The notes beneath the pieces are model-generated. The model was not told where the DNA came from. It was given only the letters and a program-made list of their open reading frames with translations, and made no database searches. This document shows positions 1 through 9,186 of a stretch of 64,000 bases of DNA, piece after piece (within the stretch, counting starts at the first letter, position 1; each line of letters opens with the position of its first letter). The stretch is from Planctomycetota bacterium (GTDB lineage Bacteria; Planctomycetota; Phycisphaerae; UBA1845; PWPN01), in the NCBI GenBank assembly GCA_029550525.1, contig JAKPHF010000070.1, forward strand, positions 124,001-188,000, written 5' to 3'. A program made the translations under genes and the position numbers.

Positions 1-2
1 AC

Positions 3-1877
3 GCCTCGCTGCTGAGGGCCGAGTTCGCGCTCGTGATCGCGGTGACGTTCGTCCCCACGTTCCTCATGGGCGCGATCTTCCCGCTGGCGGTGCGATTGGT
101 CGGCACGTCGGGCGACGAAGCGGGTTCAGCGGTGGGCCTGGCGTACGCCGTCAACACCGTGGGAACCATCCTCGGCTCGTTCCTGGCGGGCTTCGTGTTC
201 ATCCGGGGCGACGTGCTGGGCATCCAGAATTCGATCGTGGCCGCCGCTCTGATCAACGTGATCGCCGCGGCCTGGCTGCTGACCAAGTCCGGGCCGGGCG
301 GCACGCGAGTAAATGGGCACGTCGCCGTCGGCGGTCTGGGATTCGTGGCCGTCCTGGTTCTGTATCTCGTGACCGGGCAGTGGCAATACGAGTTGCTCAC
401 CAGCGGCCCTTATATCTACCGCGGCGGGAGTCAAATTGTTGATCGCAAGCTCGAATTCTTCTTCGAGGACGTGGATACCACGGTCAGTGTGGAGCGGATC
501 GGCAGCCCGGAGCACAGCAGCCTGACGTTGTCGGTCAACGGCAAGGCGGACGCGTCCAACAGTCCGGCCGACCTCCGCACACAGTTACTCGTCGGGCACC
601 TGCCCGCCCTGCTCGATCGCACCGGCAAGAAGGCGTGCATCATCGGCCTGGGCTCCGGCATGACGCTGGGTTCGGTGGCTCGGTATCCGTCATACGAACA
701 AATCGATTGCGTCGAGATCAGCGAAGGCGTCATCGCGGCTTCGGCGTTCTTCAAGGACGAGATCTATGACGTCCTCAACGATCCACGCGTGCGGCTCCTG
801 CGGGCGGATGGTCGAAACCACCTCCTTCTGACCGATGAGCAGTACGACCTGATCGTCTCGGAGCCATCGAACCCCTGGCTGGCCGGCATCTCGAATCTGT
901 TCACCCGCGAGTTCTTCGAGCTGTGCCGAGCCCGCCTGACGCCCGACGGTGTGTTCGCGGTATGGCTGCAGAGCTACTCGACGTCGCAGGACAGCTTCCG
1001 AATGGTGATCCGCACGTTGTTCGAGGTGTTCGACTCGGTGTCGATCTGGGAAGCGGGCCTGAACGATTATTGCCTGATCGCCTGGAACGGCCCGCGCCGG
1101 CTGACGCTCCAGGACGTGGCGGCACGCTTCGAGCCGCTGCCCGTGCAGCAGGATTTGTACCGCGTGTCGCTGCGTGAGCTGGGCAGCGTTCTGGGCAACT
1201 ACGTCACGGGCGGCGATCGGCTGCGCCAATGGGTGCAGGCTGCCCCCGTGCACACCGACGACAACGCTTTGCTGGAGTTCCGGGCGCCGTGGGATCTGTA
1301 CAACCGGCCACACGTCGAGATCAGTGCCGCACTGGTCGCGCTTCAGCAATCGCCTCTCGGCCATCTGATCGAGTGGCCCGGCGTGGAGACGTCCGCATCC
1401 TCTGCTCCAGCAACGGCCTCCTTACCCCCCATTGACCGTGCGTCCGTGCAGCGACACGTCGAGACCACGCAGCAGGCTCGGCTCAGGCGAGTGGCCGCGA
1501 TGCAGCAATGGGAGAAAGGCGATCTCAACGGCGTTGAAAACTTGATAGCCGCATACGAGGCCGATCCCGGCAACTTCCTGATCTTCCATTTGCTCATGGT
1601 ATACCAGGGCGAGTTGGAGGAGACGCCTGACGATCCGACCTGCCGGCGGTTGTCGGACCGCATCGACTCTCTGCCGCAGCCGCCGGTAGCCCCGGCCGGC
1701 GGCGCGACGCGCGAGCAAATGGTCGGGATCATCAAGACGCTCGCAGTGCAGGCCCAGGCGGCGAAGAACCCAGCTGCCGCGAAAGCCTACCTCGACCAAG
1801 CCCGCGAATTGAGCCCAGACGATCCCGAGATTGCCCGAATGCTGGAAGCGCTCTCGACGCAACCGGCTTCGCATTGA
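3..1877 (+). CDS. Membrane-fused spermidine synthase-like protein, 5' end missing
   Basis: The reading frame is open to the left edge, so the N-terminus lies outside the window; a GTG at 33 is internal. About four hydrophobic segments come first. A polyamine aminopropyltransferase (SpeE-like) Rossmann domain follows, with the nucleotide-binding loop IGLGSGMTLGS near residue 204 (counted from 33), an acidic strand end CVEIS, and SEPSNPWLAGISNLF near residue 272. The last ~150 residues are helical and TPR-like (AKAYLDQARELSPDDPEIA). The fusion of membrane helices to a spermidine synthase fold is common in planctomycetes and other bacteria. The usual DSSDP-type catalytic region reads SEPSNPW, so true aminopropyl transfer is uncertain and the substrate is unknown. 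A 3' inverted repeat separates it from the convergent GH36 gene. Confidence 0.85.
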   Translation, partial: ASLLRAEFALVIAVTFVPTFLMGAIFPLAVRLVGTSGDEAGSAVGLAYAVNTVGTILGSFLAGFVFIRGDVLGIQNSIVAAALINVIAAAWLLTKSGPGGTRVNGHVAVGGLGFVAVLVLYLVTGQWQYELLTSGPYIYRGGSQIVDRKLEFFFEDVDTTVSVERIGSPEHSSLTLSVNGKADASNSPADLRTQLLVGHLPALLDRTGKKACIIGLGSGMTLGSVARYPSYEQIDCVEISEGVIAASAFFKDEIYDVLNDPRVRLLRADGRNHLLLTDEQYDLIVSEPSNPWLAGISNLFTREFFELCRARLTPDGVFAVWLQSYSTSQDSFRMVIRTLFEVFDSVSIWEAGLNDYCLIAWNGPRRLTLQDVAARFEPLPVQQDLYRVSLRELGSVLGNYVTGGDRLRQWVQAAPVHTDDNALLEFRAPWDLYNRPHVEISAALVALQQSPLGHLIEWPGVETSASSAPATASLPPIDRASVQRHVETTQQARLRRVAAMQQWEKGDLNGVENLIAAYEADPGNFLIFHLLMVYQGELEETPDDPTCRRLSDRIDSLPQPPVAPAGGATREQMVGIIKTLAVQAQAAKNPAAAKAYLDQARELSPDDPEIARMLEALSTQPASH

Positions 1878-1884
1878 CGGAGTT

Positions 1885-1972
1885 CACCACCGAGGCGCGG
1901 AGACACAGAGAAGAGAAGAGAAGAGAAGATTTTTGGGTTTTGTCTTCTCTGTGCCTCTGCGACTCCGTGGTG
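1885..1972. repeat. Long imperfect inverted repeat between convergent genes
   Basis: The arms 1885-1914 and 1943-1972 are about 30 bases each and largely complementary (CACCGAGGCGCGGAGACACA against TGTGCCTCTGCGACTCCGTG). A GAGAA-rich run and a T-rich loop lie between them, and a GTGGTGAGTCT unit is repeated just after. Its place between two convergent stop codons suggests a bidirectional terminator. The text also resembles a widespread interspersed palindromic repeat of environmental bacterial genomes. Confidence 0.7.
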
Positions 1973-1999
1973 AGTCTGTGGTGAGTCTGCATTCCGTGG

Positions 2000-3778
2000 T
2001 CAGGCACCGATTCGCACCAGACCCGCAGGCGGTACGGACAGCACGTGAACTCCCGCGGTGAATGCGCGCCGTTCGCTCGCGACGACGTTCCCCTGGCAGT
2101 CCCGAATCTCGAGCGTTCGCTTTCCGATCGCCTCGGGTATGTCGATCACCGCGCGTGACGCAAATGTGGCATTGACAACGAGGAGCTCCCTAGGCACGTT
2201 GCTGCCGGCGGGGGCGACCATCTCCTGGTAAAGCGCGATCAGACGTTTGTGCGGCGTGCTCGCGACGACGACGGGATAGAGTGTTTCGGGATGCAGCGGG
2301 CGCAGTTCGCCGTCCAACAGCACGTCGCGATTGGCCCGCCAGAAGTCCAGCCAGAACCGCAGCATCTTCAAGTGCGCCGGGGCGAGACGGTCAAGCAGGA
2401 CCGAGACTTGCGGGACGGAAAACAGCGTGGCCAGGACCTGCAGGGCCGCCGCCTCGACGCGGTCGTCCGGATGCCACATGAGCATATCGGAGTGGCATGC
2501 CGTCCGGCCGCAGAGCAGGCGGATGTCGAGCGTGCGCAGGCGGTTGGTCAGCGCGTCGTTGGGACAGTCGCCAGCCCGGAACATGTTGCCAAATCGCCGC
2601 ATGACCGGCCCGATGTACTCCTGCCGGAACTCGACCATGATGTCCGGCTTGATCTGGTGCAGACGGTCGAATGTATCCTCGAGCAGACGATAGGCGGCCT
2701 CGGACACGCTCACGAAGTCCATGCCTGGCCGCGGTTCGGGAGCTCGAACGCCGTTTCGGACCGCGAACTCATCGACGAAATCGAGCTTGAAGCCGTCGAG
2801 ATCCCAGTCGCGCAGGGCCCGTTCCAACGTGCCGATCAGGTGCTCGCGGACGTCGGGGAAGCGCGGGTCGAGGACGCCGGCTTGAAGCGACTCGAGCCGG
2901 GTGAGCAGCTTGTCCTCGAACCGGCGGAATGCCCGGCTGTGGATGCCGACGAACGGCACGGCGTACCAGAGCAGGAACTTCATCCCGACGTCGTGCACGT
3001 CCGCGACGAAACGCTTCATGTCGCCGATCCGCTGCGCCTCCCAATCCCCGGCGTAGGCGTAGCCGCGACGATTGTCGTTCGTTTGCCAGCCGTCATCCAC
3101 GATCAGGGCGTCGCACCCCAGCTCGCGGGCAAGCCGGCACTGGGCAAGCACAGCAGCGGTGTCGATGTTCTGGTGAAAGCTGTACCACGTGGAGTACATG
3201 GGCAGCCGAGCAACCTCGGGGACCGAGCGGGGCTGACAGCCGGGCCGTGTTGCCCACCAGGATTGCACATGGTCCAGCGCGGCAGCGTAGAAAACCGGCC
3301 GCGTGTCCACGTGCAGTTGCAGTTCGTATCGGGTAATCGGCGGATGAACCCGTTCGAACAGGTGCACCCGACAACGCACCTCGGCGGATTCCTCCTGGAC
3401 GCCGAACCGCAGCATGAGCGGGTTCATCGGATCGCTGCACGCGACGGTGAGCTGATTGGTGCCGTCGGCGGCGTAGAGGCACATGACCGGCGCGTTGCGA
3501 GTCAGCTCCGCGGTGAAGCCGTCGCCCCAATCGGGCGGGAGATGCCGAGCGTGCAATACGGCGGGATGCCAGCGGGCAAACACGTTGACGGAAGGATGGC
3601 GAAAGGCCAGCCGCATGGGCCCGGGCCTGACCGGCTGGTCGGCGCGCAACCGTAATATCACCCGGTCCAGCCCCTCGCCGAGCGTCTCGCTGGTCAGTTC
3701 AGCCGTGAAAGATTGGAAATCACCCTCGAGCCGAATCTCGTGCCGGCTCGTCCGTGCCGAAACAATGCTGCCATTCAT
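2000..3778 (-). CDS. GH36-like alpha-galactosidase
   Basis: This 592-residue protein has the layout of clan GH-D/GH36 enzymes: an N-terminal beta-rich region, a TIM barrel and a C-terminal beta domain. The barrel carries YSTWYSFHQN, LIVDDGWQTND and DGFKLDFVDEF near residues 327-337; the Asp in KLD is the expected nucleophile. RAGDCPNDALTNRLR near residue 400 holds the expected acid/base Asp. Such enzymes hydrolyse alpha-1,6-galactosides such as raffinose-type sugars. No signal peptide is visible, so it is probably cytoplasmic. The 3' end faces the preceding gene across an inverted repeat. It starts 21 bases downstream of the flavin reductase-like gene on the same strand and may be cotranscribed. 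Exact sugar specificity cannot be read from sequence. Confidence 0.85.
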   Translation of the reverse strand: MNGSIVSARTSRHEIRLEGDFQSFTAELTSETLGEGLDRVILRLRADQPVRPGPMRLAFRHPSVNVFARWHPAVLHARHLPPDWGDGFTAELTRNAPVMCLYAADGTNQLTVACSDPMNPLMLRFGVQEESAEVRCRVHLFERVHPPITRYELQLHVDTRPVFYAAALDHVQSWWATRPGCQPRSVPEVARLPMYSTWYSFHQNIDTAAVLAQCRLARELGCDALIVDDGWQTNDNRRGYAYAGDWEAQRIGDMKRFVADVHDVGMKFLLWYAVPFVGIHSRAFRRFEDKLLTRLESLQAGVLDPRFPDVREHLIGTLERALRDWDLDGFKLDFVDEFAVRNGVRAPEPRPGMDFVSVSEAAYRLLEDTFDRLHQIKPDIMVEFRQEYIGPVMRRFGNMFRAGDCPNDALTNRLRTLDIRLLCGRTACHSDMLMWHPDDRVEAAALQVLATLFSVPQVSVLLDRLAPAHLKMLRFWLDFWRANRDVLLDGELRPLHPETLYPVVVASTPHKRLIALYQEMVAPAGSNVPRELLVVNATFASRAVIDIPEAIGKRTLEIRDCQGNVVASERRAFTAGVHVLSVPPAGLVRIGA

Positions 3779-3799
3779 CGATCACCCAAGTCGCGGAAC

Positions 3800-4306
3800 T
3801 CAGCCCGGAATGACTCCCCCGGACTCGCCTTGAGCGATCGAGTACAGCCTCCGAACGGATTCATCCTGGTTGACGTGCGAGGCGACCACTTCGCCGACGC
3901 AGATCACATGGTCGCCGGTGACCAGCTCGGACACCAGCCGGCACTCGAAGTTTGCCACGGCATCGGTGAGCAAAACGCCGTCGACCCGCGTCGCCGGTTG
4001 TGTCCGCACCGGCGTCTCGGCGAACTTGTCCACGAAGCGGCCCGAGTTCGTCCCGTAGTACAGGATTTCCTTACCCATGGTCGAGGGCGGGAAGGAAATC
4101 ACGAACTCGCGAGCCTGACGAATCAGTTCAAGTGTGTATCGCGTCCGCTCGGCCGCCAGAGCCAACATCGGCGGCTCGCGCGAAGTGGTCATGAGCCAGC
4201 CCAGCGGCATGGGATTGTATTTGCCGCCGGCCTTGACGATCACCAGGGAGATCGGCTGAGGATACTCCCGGAGCATGGCCTGCTCGAACGACGCTGCGAT
4301 CTGCAT
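3800..4306 (-). CDS. Flavin reductase-like, FMN-binding split-barrel protein
   Basis: The 168-residue product reads as a flavin-reductase-like split barrel: PISLVIVKAGGKYNPMPLGW, TTSREPPMLALAAERTRYT, REFVISFPPSTMGKEILYYG, and an ECRLVSELVTGDHVICVGEV strand. These proteins bind FMN and act as NAD(P)H:flavin oxidoreductases or electron carriers. The ATG at 4306 is chosen because AAGGGGAG lies six bases upstream; the frame is open further but has no similar site. Partner and electron acceptor are not indicated by the context. Confidence 0.8.
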   Translation of the reverse strand: MQIAASFEQAMLREYPQPISLVIVKAGGKYNPMPLGWLMTTSREPPMLALAAERTRYTLELIRQAREFVISFPPSTMGKEILYYGTNSGRFVDKFAETPVRTQPATRVDGVLLTDAVANFECRLVSELVTGDHVICVGEVVASHVNQDESVRRLYSIAQGESGGVIPG

Positions 4307-4641
4307 CGGCGACTCCCCTTGGCGGCATCTGGCCGCCGTGTTGTAGCAGTTCTTCTTGCCCGGTCGCTGCGTGTCGCCAGGCCCATCCACCGCTACGGAA
4401 CCGTAAGCTCACCTCAGCCGGCTTGGCAAGTGCTGGCCGGAGAAAGCTTTACGCTTGGTATTCAATCTAGAGCGGCACTCGGGGATTGTCCAGGCGAACC
4501 CAGTCCATGATCGGGGTCGAGTCAGTGGAACAGACGCCGATTGCGGTGCGCAAGCTTATTGCGAAACTGGACTTCGGATTCGTGGCCCACCGAAATCAAT
4601 CAGATACGGCGTGTTGCCATGGGATCCGCCGGGACGGGGAA
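4307..4641. other. Intergenic stretch with no recognised gene
   Basis: About 335 bases lie between two minus-strand genes. No credible small ORF with a ribosome-binding site, RNA gene or strong promoter could be made out. It probably holds the promoter of the flavin-reductase-like gene and the trailer of the LOG-family gene. Confidence 0.4.
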
Positions 4642-5211
4642 CTACCGGCCCACGGGCGGGGAGGCCGGGCCGAGAATGGCGACGATCTGCTCGGCGGTGG
4701 CGACCTTGTGGATGCACTCGCAATGCTGCGGCCGCACGCGACCGATGGTTTCGACGACCGGTATCCAGAAGTCGCCGACGACGAAGATCGGACGCGGCGG
4801 GATCAGTTCCTTGCAGACGTACTCCCAGACGATGCCGAACTCGCTGAGCGTGCCGGTGCCGCCCTCGAGGATGACGTAGGCAGTCCCCATGTGCATCATG
4901 GCCTCGATGCGCCGGAGGAGGTCGTCGTGGCAGATCTCGCGGTCGATGCAGGGATTGGCCTTCAGGACCTTGCCGCGATAGTTGCTGAAGACGCTGCAGG
5001 TCACCCCGATGGTCCGGCCGCCGGCATCCTTGGCTCCCTTGGCACTGGCATGCATGGTCCCGTCGTAGCCGCCGTTGGCCACGACGTAGCCTGCCCGAGC
5101 TAGAGCGTACCCGATGCTGTACGCCTGCTCCCACAGCGCGCTGCCCGGCTTGGGGGAATAGCTTCCGAACACACAGACGACGGGATGACCGTCAGCGATC
5201 TCAGTCGGCAT
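4642..5211 (-). CDS. LOG-family (lysine decarboxylase-like) nucleotide phosphoribohydrolase-type protein
   Basis: The 189-residue product has the Rossmann-type layout of LOG/TIGR00725-like proteins: VVCVFGSYSP at the N-terminus, ALARAGYVVANGGYDGTMHA, and the phosphate-binding motif EGGTGTLSEFGIVWEY, a close variant of PGGxGTxxE. LOG proteins release free cytokinin-type bases from nucleoside monophosphates; many bacterial members have unknown substrates and older databases mislabel them as lysine decarboxylases. The start at 5211 is inferred from where similarity to the fold begins; the frame continues to 5334 and the ribosome-binding site is weak. Confidence 0.75.
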   Translation of the reverse strand: MPTEIADGHPVVCVFGSYSPKPGSALWEQAYSIGYALARAGYVVANGGYDGTMHASAKGAKDAGGRTIGVTCSVFSNYRGKVLKANPCIDREICHDDLLRRIEAMMHMGTAYVILEGGTGTLSEFGIVWEYVCKELIPPRPIFVVGDFWIPVVETIGRVRPQHCECIHKVATAEQIVAILGPASPPVGR

Positions 5212-5392
5212 GTGGGAAACTCGAAAAACAGCCCATGACTCCGCTACGACGCTTCCGACAGTAGTCGCAGGACGAATGCTTTTCAAGGCACGCGCGGTTG
5301 CCGTGAGCCGCAAGCAGGGGTAAGCTGATCCCACACTTCATGACGAGTTCAGCGTTGGAGATAAGGCAGGTTCCTCACTGCGGAGAGAAGAC

Positions 5393-6628
5393 ATGGTACT
5401 GGAGATGAGAAAGAGCTCGTGCGTGTTGTTCTCGATATTGCTGACGGCTGCGGGCTGTGCGTCGCTTCGGTCGGACGACTCCGCTACGCGAAACGGCGAA
5501 GCGCGGACGACGCGCGACGTTGCGGTCCCGGGTCGCTGGACGGTGGAGCAGGCCAACGATTGGCAGGACAAGCACGGTTGGCTGGTCGGCTGCAACTACA
5601 CACCGGCGACCGCCATCAACCAGCTCGAAATGTGGCAGGCCGACACGTTCGATCCCCAGACCATCGACCGCGAATTGGGTTGGGCCGAAGAACTCGGCTT
5701 CAACAGCATACGAGTCTTCCTGCATCACCTGCTGTGGGAGCAGGACGCCGAGGGCTTCCTACGGCGAATGGATCAGTTTCTGACCATCGCCGACAAGCAC
5801 GGCATCGGCGTGATGTTCGTGCCCTTGGACGGCGTATGGGACCCCTACCCGCGACTCGGCAAGCAGCGCGAGCCCAAGCCGCACCTGCACAACTCGGGTT
5901 GGGTGCAGAGTCCCGGGGCTGAGATCCTCGGCGACCCGGCCCGACACGACGAAATCGAACCCTACATCAAGGGCGTGATTGGGCGTTTTCGCAACGACCC
6001 CCGCGTGCACGCGTGGGACCTGTTCAACGAGCCGGAGAACCCGAATAAGTCGTGCTACGGCGACAAGGAGTTGCCCAACAAGGCAGAGATGTCGCTCCTG
6101 CTGCTCCAGAAGGTGTTCCGCTGGGCTCGCGAAGCCGGGCCGTCACAACCCTTAACGTCGGGCGTGTGGATGGGCCCGCTGGCCGACCCCGCAAAGTTGA
6201 CACCCATGGAACGACTGCAACTCGAGCAGTCCGACGTGATCAGCTTCCACTCGTACGCCACGCTCGACGTTGTTCGCAAATATGTCGAGAGCCTGCGGCG
6301 ATATAACCGCCCCATCCTGTGCACCGAGTACATGGCCCGGACGCAAGGCAGCACGTTCGATCCCGTGCTCGGCTACTTCAAGGAGCAGAAGATCGCGGCG
6401 TACAACTGGGGTTTCGTGGCGGGCAAGACGCAGACGAACTATCCGTGGGAATCGTGGGAGAAGCAGTACACGGCGGAGCCGCCGCTATGGTTCCATGAGA
6501 TCCTTCGACCGGACGGCACGCCCTACAAGGTTGAAGAGGTTGAATACATCAAGCGGATAACGGGCGCTGCTGCGAAACCGCGAGCGGCCATCGATGTTCC
6601 GGTATCGCCCGTGGCCGTGTGCCCATGA
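5393..6628 (+). CDS. Secreted lipoprotein, GH5-like (cellulase-superfamily) glycosidase
   Basis: The 411-residue product begins with a lipoprotein signal peptide ending in the lipobox LTAAGC (Cys near residue 23), so it should be lipid-anchored outside the cytoplasm. The rest is a TIM barrel of the GH5/clan A type. The acid/base Glu is expected at about 213 in AWDLFNEPEN and the nucleophile Glu at about 312 in ILCTEYMAR. GGAGAG six bases before the ATG at 5393 supports that start; an ATG four codons later would keep the signal peptide. A strong inverted repeat follows the stop. Proteins of this type are often labelled 1,4-beta-xylanase, but the substrate is not determined by sequence. Confidence 0.8.
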   Translation: MVLEMRKSSCVLFSILLTAAGCASLRSDDSATRNGEARTTRDVAVPGRWTVEQANDWQDKHGWLVGCNYTPATAINQLEMWQADTFDPQTIDRELGWAEELGFNSIRVFLHHLLWEQDAEGFLRRMDQFLTIADKHGIGVMFVPLDGVWDPYPRLGKQREPKPHLHNSGWVQSPGAEILGDPARHDEIEPYIKGVIGRFRNDPRVHAWDLFNEPENPNKSCYGDKELPNKAEMSLLLLQKVFRWAREAGPSQPLTSGVWMGPLADPAKLTPMERLQLEQSDVISFHSYATLDVVRKYVESLRRYNRPILCTEYMARTQGSTFDPVLGYFKEQKIAAYNWGFVAGKTQTNYPWESWEKQYTAEPPLWFHEILRPDGTPYKVEEVEYIKRITGAAAKPRAAIDVPVSPVAVCP

Positions 6629-6641
6629 TGCAGCCTCTCAT

Positions 6642-6684
6642 CATGTCCTCCTGATACCGACTTCCCCGGCATCAGGAGGACATG
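6642..6684. terminator. 17-bp inverted repeat, likely bidirectional terminator
   Basis: CATGTCCTCCTGATACC at 6642-6658 pairs with GGCATCAGGAGGACATG at 6668-6684 (16 of 17) across a 9-base loop. It lies just after the stop of the GH5-like gene and downstream of the convergent porin gene. No long T-run follows, so intrinsic termination is possible rather than certain. Confidence 0.6.
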
Positions 6685-6800
6685 AATAGAATGCAAGTTG
6701 CAATCCGTTCAGGGAGGCTCACGCCGCCAGCTATGGTTTTTGCGCCATTTCAGGGCAGAACGCAGCTCACCAGCCCCCAGCCCCAGCCACAGCCCGGCTC

Positions 6801-8078
6801 TCAGAGCTGGAAGCCAAACCCGATCAGAATGGCATGCTGCGTCTGACGGACGGAGGCAAAGCCGTAGTCGAGGCCCAACGGGATGCGGCTGCATCCGTTG
6901 CCTCGGAGCGTGTTGGCAAAGCCGATCACGTAGCCGGTGCCGGCCCACCACTTTTCGGTCTCGTAGCGCAAACCGAAGGTAGCGTGGTGGTCGGCGATGA
7001 TGGAACCCAAGGGAAAGACGTTCTTGCGATCGATGTTGGGCATGGCGTAGTGATAGCCCAGGGCCAGCTTCCAATGCTCGGTGAGCTTGATGTCGCTGCC
7101 GATCATGAAAGCTCCCTGATCGCGGTATCCCAGCGGCAACGGATAGCGTACGTCGATGGGCCCGTCGATCGCCAGGACGGTCGAGTTCAGCGTGCTGTTC
7201 TCGTAGTTGATCCAGCGGGCCTCGCCCACCAGCTTGACGCGCGGGGTGACATCCCATGCCGCGCCGAAAGCCAGACGTTGCGGCATGCGAACGCTGTCGA
7301 CGTTGACATCCCCCAGCGGCACGGGCAGCAAACCGAGAAGCGAGGCCTTGGCCCGGCCGCCGTGCAGGTCGTTGAACCAGCTCGGCGAGCGATAGCCCAG
7401 GCCGAACGCCAGATCGTCACGAGCCTGGTAGTGCAGGCCCGCCTGGATGCCGGCGCCGAGCGCATATCCCCGGGTGACCTCCACGTCCGCCGGCCCCAGC
7501 ACAGTTCCGAACCGGGCGGTGGCCGTCTCCAGCCGAAAGCCGATGCCCGCCGAGAGCCGGTCCGTGATCCGGTAAGCCAGGTTGACGGGAATACCGATCA
7601 CTTTCAGGTCGGACCCGACGCGCCGGTCCATGAACGGGGTCAGCAGATGGCGCTGCCGGAACTTGGAGCCGAAGCCGCCGCGGGAGTGCAGAGCAGTTCC
7701 GAGCGTCAGCTGGTCGTTGATCGGGATGGACACGCCGGTGTTGAGCAGTGGGAAGACTCTGGCCTGCGAGCCGGCGTCGCCGAGCGGGCCGCTCCAGACG
7801 TTGTGCACGATGGCGACTTCGCTGCCGAGGTCGAACTTCAGCCGGTCTCTCGGCTGGAGCGCCAGCGTGGCGGGGTTATCGATTTGCGACAGTGCGGTGT
7901 CGCCGACGGCCACGTCGGCCCCTCCGCGAGCCGCCGCTTGCAGACTGACACCGATAGGCTCGAAGCCATCCGACGCGATGGCTCGGGAGCAACACAGTGT
8001 CGTAATGACGACAACGCAGAGCGTGCACCCGCGTGTATGTAGCGAACGGGACAAACGCATCGCCCTCGATTTGGCCAT
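6801..8078 (-). CDS. FadL/OmpP1-family outer-membrane transport protein
   Basis: The 425-residue product has an N-terminal signal peptide (about residues 1-36, hydrophobic core TLCVVVITTLCC). A mature region follows that is typical of OMPP1/FadL/TodX barrels: GVSLQAAARGGADVAVGD, then ALSQIDNPATLA, alternating amphipathic strands, and a C-terminus ending FGFQL with the terminal aromatic pattern used for barrel assembly. FadL-like barrels let hydrophobic compounds cross the outer membrane. The start at 8078 has an AGG-type site about six bases upstream; the next Met six codons on is an alternative. The presence of a barrel implies a diderm envelope. Confidence 0.8.
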   Translation of the reverse strand: MAKSRAMRLSRSLHTRGCTLCVVVITTLCCSRAIASDGFEPIGVSLQAAARGGADVAVGDTALSQIDNPATLALQPRDRLKFDLGSEVAIVHNVWSGPLGDAGSQARVFPLLNTGVSIPINDQLTLGTALHSRGGFGSKFRQRHLLTPFMDRRVGSDLKVIGIPVNLAYRITDRLSAGIGFRLETATARFGTVLGPADVEVTRGYALGAGIQAGLHYQARDDLAFGLGYRSPSWFNDLHGGRAKASLLGLLPVPLGDVNVDSVRMPQRLAFGAAWDVTPRVKLVGEARWINYENSTLNSTVLAIDGPIDVRYPLPLGYRDQGAFMIGSDIKLTEHWKLALGYHYAMPNIDRKNVFPLGSIIADHHATFGLRYETEKWWAGTGYVIGFANTLRGNGCSRIPLGLDYGFASVRQTQHAILIGFGFQL

Positions 8079-8259
8079 GGGCACCTGCGATGCTGACCGG
8101 GACACTCGCGAGGCAGTTGCCCTGAGAAATGCCATATTGTGGCAGAAAACATGGCCGCCCGAAAGTGCCGGCCAGAATTCGGATCGCTGCGCGATCGGTT
8201 CCGTGTCGGTCCTCCGACGCGATCTGCGGCGATGGCTTTGTGCAACTGTCTCAGAAACG

Positions 8260-9102
8260 CTACTCGCGAGTGGCAGTCACGTACATGATGTCGCGGGTAT
8301 CGAGCGTAAAGCCCCAGGTAGCAGGCAGGCACTTGTGGGCGATGCGGTATAGTCCGGGGCTGCCCAAGCGCAAGGCGAGGATGGAATAGAGAATCTGGCG
8401 AAAGCTTCGGGCGACACCGACGGTGCGGACCTGGATGGTGCGAAAGCCGCAACGGGCCAGCAGTTGCGGGAGCGTTTGGCGGTCAAAGTAGTGCAGATGG
8501 GTGGGCGGGTGAACCATGCGCCACTTTCGGCCGCGCAAGCGGGCCAGCGTGCTGCCGATGTCGCCGGTGGTGATGTGGAGCGTGCCGCCGGGGCGGGTGA
8601 ACTCGGCGATGCGGCGGATGAACGCGTCGGGCCGTTCGAGATGCTCGATGACGTCCCACATGACGGTCACATCGACCGCCCCGCCGATGTCGCTCTCGGA
8701 TGCCTCCAGAAAATCCGTGGTGCGCACGTCGATGCCGAATCTTTCGCGGGCGTAGGCCGCGCCTTCGCGATTCACCTCGTAGCCCATGACGTCGAAGTGC
8801 TCGCGAGCGAGGTCGAGGAAGAAGCCGTAGGCGGCGCCGATCTCGAGCAATCGCCCGCTCGGCGTGTGCCGTCGCACCTCGGCGAGGCGGCGGCGGAAGT
8901 TTTTCTTGAAGAACGCCTCGTCGGCGGCATAGTCGAGGTATTCGGCGCCCTTGAAATAGTCGCCGTCATACAGCGCACGGTAATCGATCGCCCCATCGGT
9001 GCGTGCGGTGACGAAGCCGCAGGACGGGCACCTCAGCAGGATCTCCAGGTGCGGCTGGAACGCATCCGTGCCGCATACGAGGCAGGCCATGGAACTGCTC
9101 AT
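8260..9102 (-). CDS. Zinc-ribbon class I SAM-dependent methyltransferase
   Basis: This 280-residue protein starts with a zinc ribbon (Cys7-x2-Cys10 and Cys25-x2-Cys28). A class I methyltransferase domain follows with motif I LLEIGAAYGFF at about 85-95, DVTVMWDVIEHLERPD, and a FTRPGGTLHITTGD segment. This architecture is common in methyltransferases of surface-polysaccharide and natural-product clusters, but neighbours here give no substrate. A Met four codons downstream (at 9090) is an alternative start. It lies 79 bases after the hypothetical gene on the same strand, at the end of a possible three-gene unit beginning with the ABC permease. Confidence 0.85.
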   Translation of the reverse strand: MSSSMACLVCGTDAFQPHLEILLRCPSCGFVTARTDGAIDYRALYDGDYFKGAEYLDYAADEAFFKKNFRRRLAEVRRHTPSGRLLEIGAAYGFFLDLAREHFDVMGYEVNREGAAYARERFGIDVRTTDFLEASESDIGGAVDVTVMWDVIEHLERPDAFIRRIAEFTRPGGTLHITTGDIGSTLARLRGRKWRMVHPPTHLHYFDRQTLPQLLARCGFRTIQVRTVGVARSFRQILYSILALRLGSPGLYRIAHKCLPATWGFTLDTRDIMYVTATRE

Positions 9103-9186
9103 TCTCTTTCCCTGGGGCGTTCGCCCGTTTGGTTGCCGCCGGCGTTTCTTAGCGACGCTCGATCATCTGCCGTACGGTGGGGCCGC

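Noticed and set aside
2249..3655. Long open frame on the plus strand opposite the GH36-like gene
   Set aside because: It is the antisense shadow of a well-supported gene, with a protein rich in Arg, Pro and His and no ribosome-binding site or motif.
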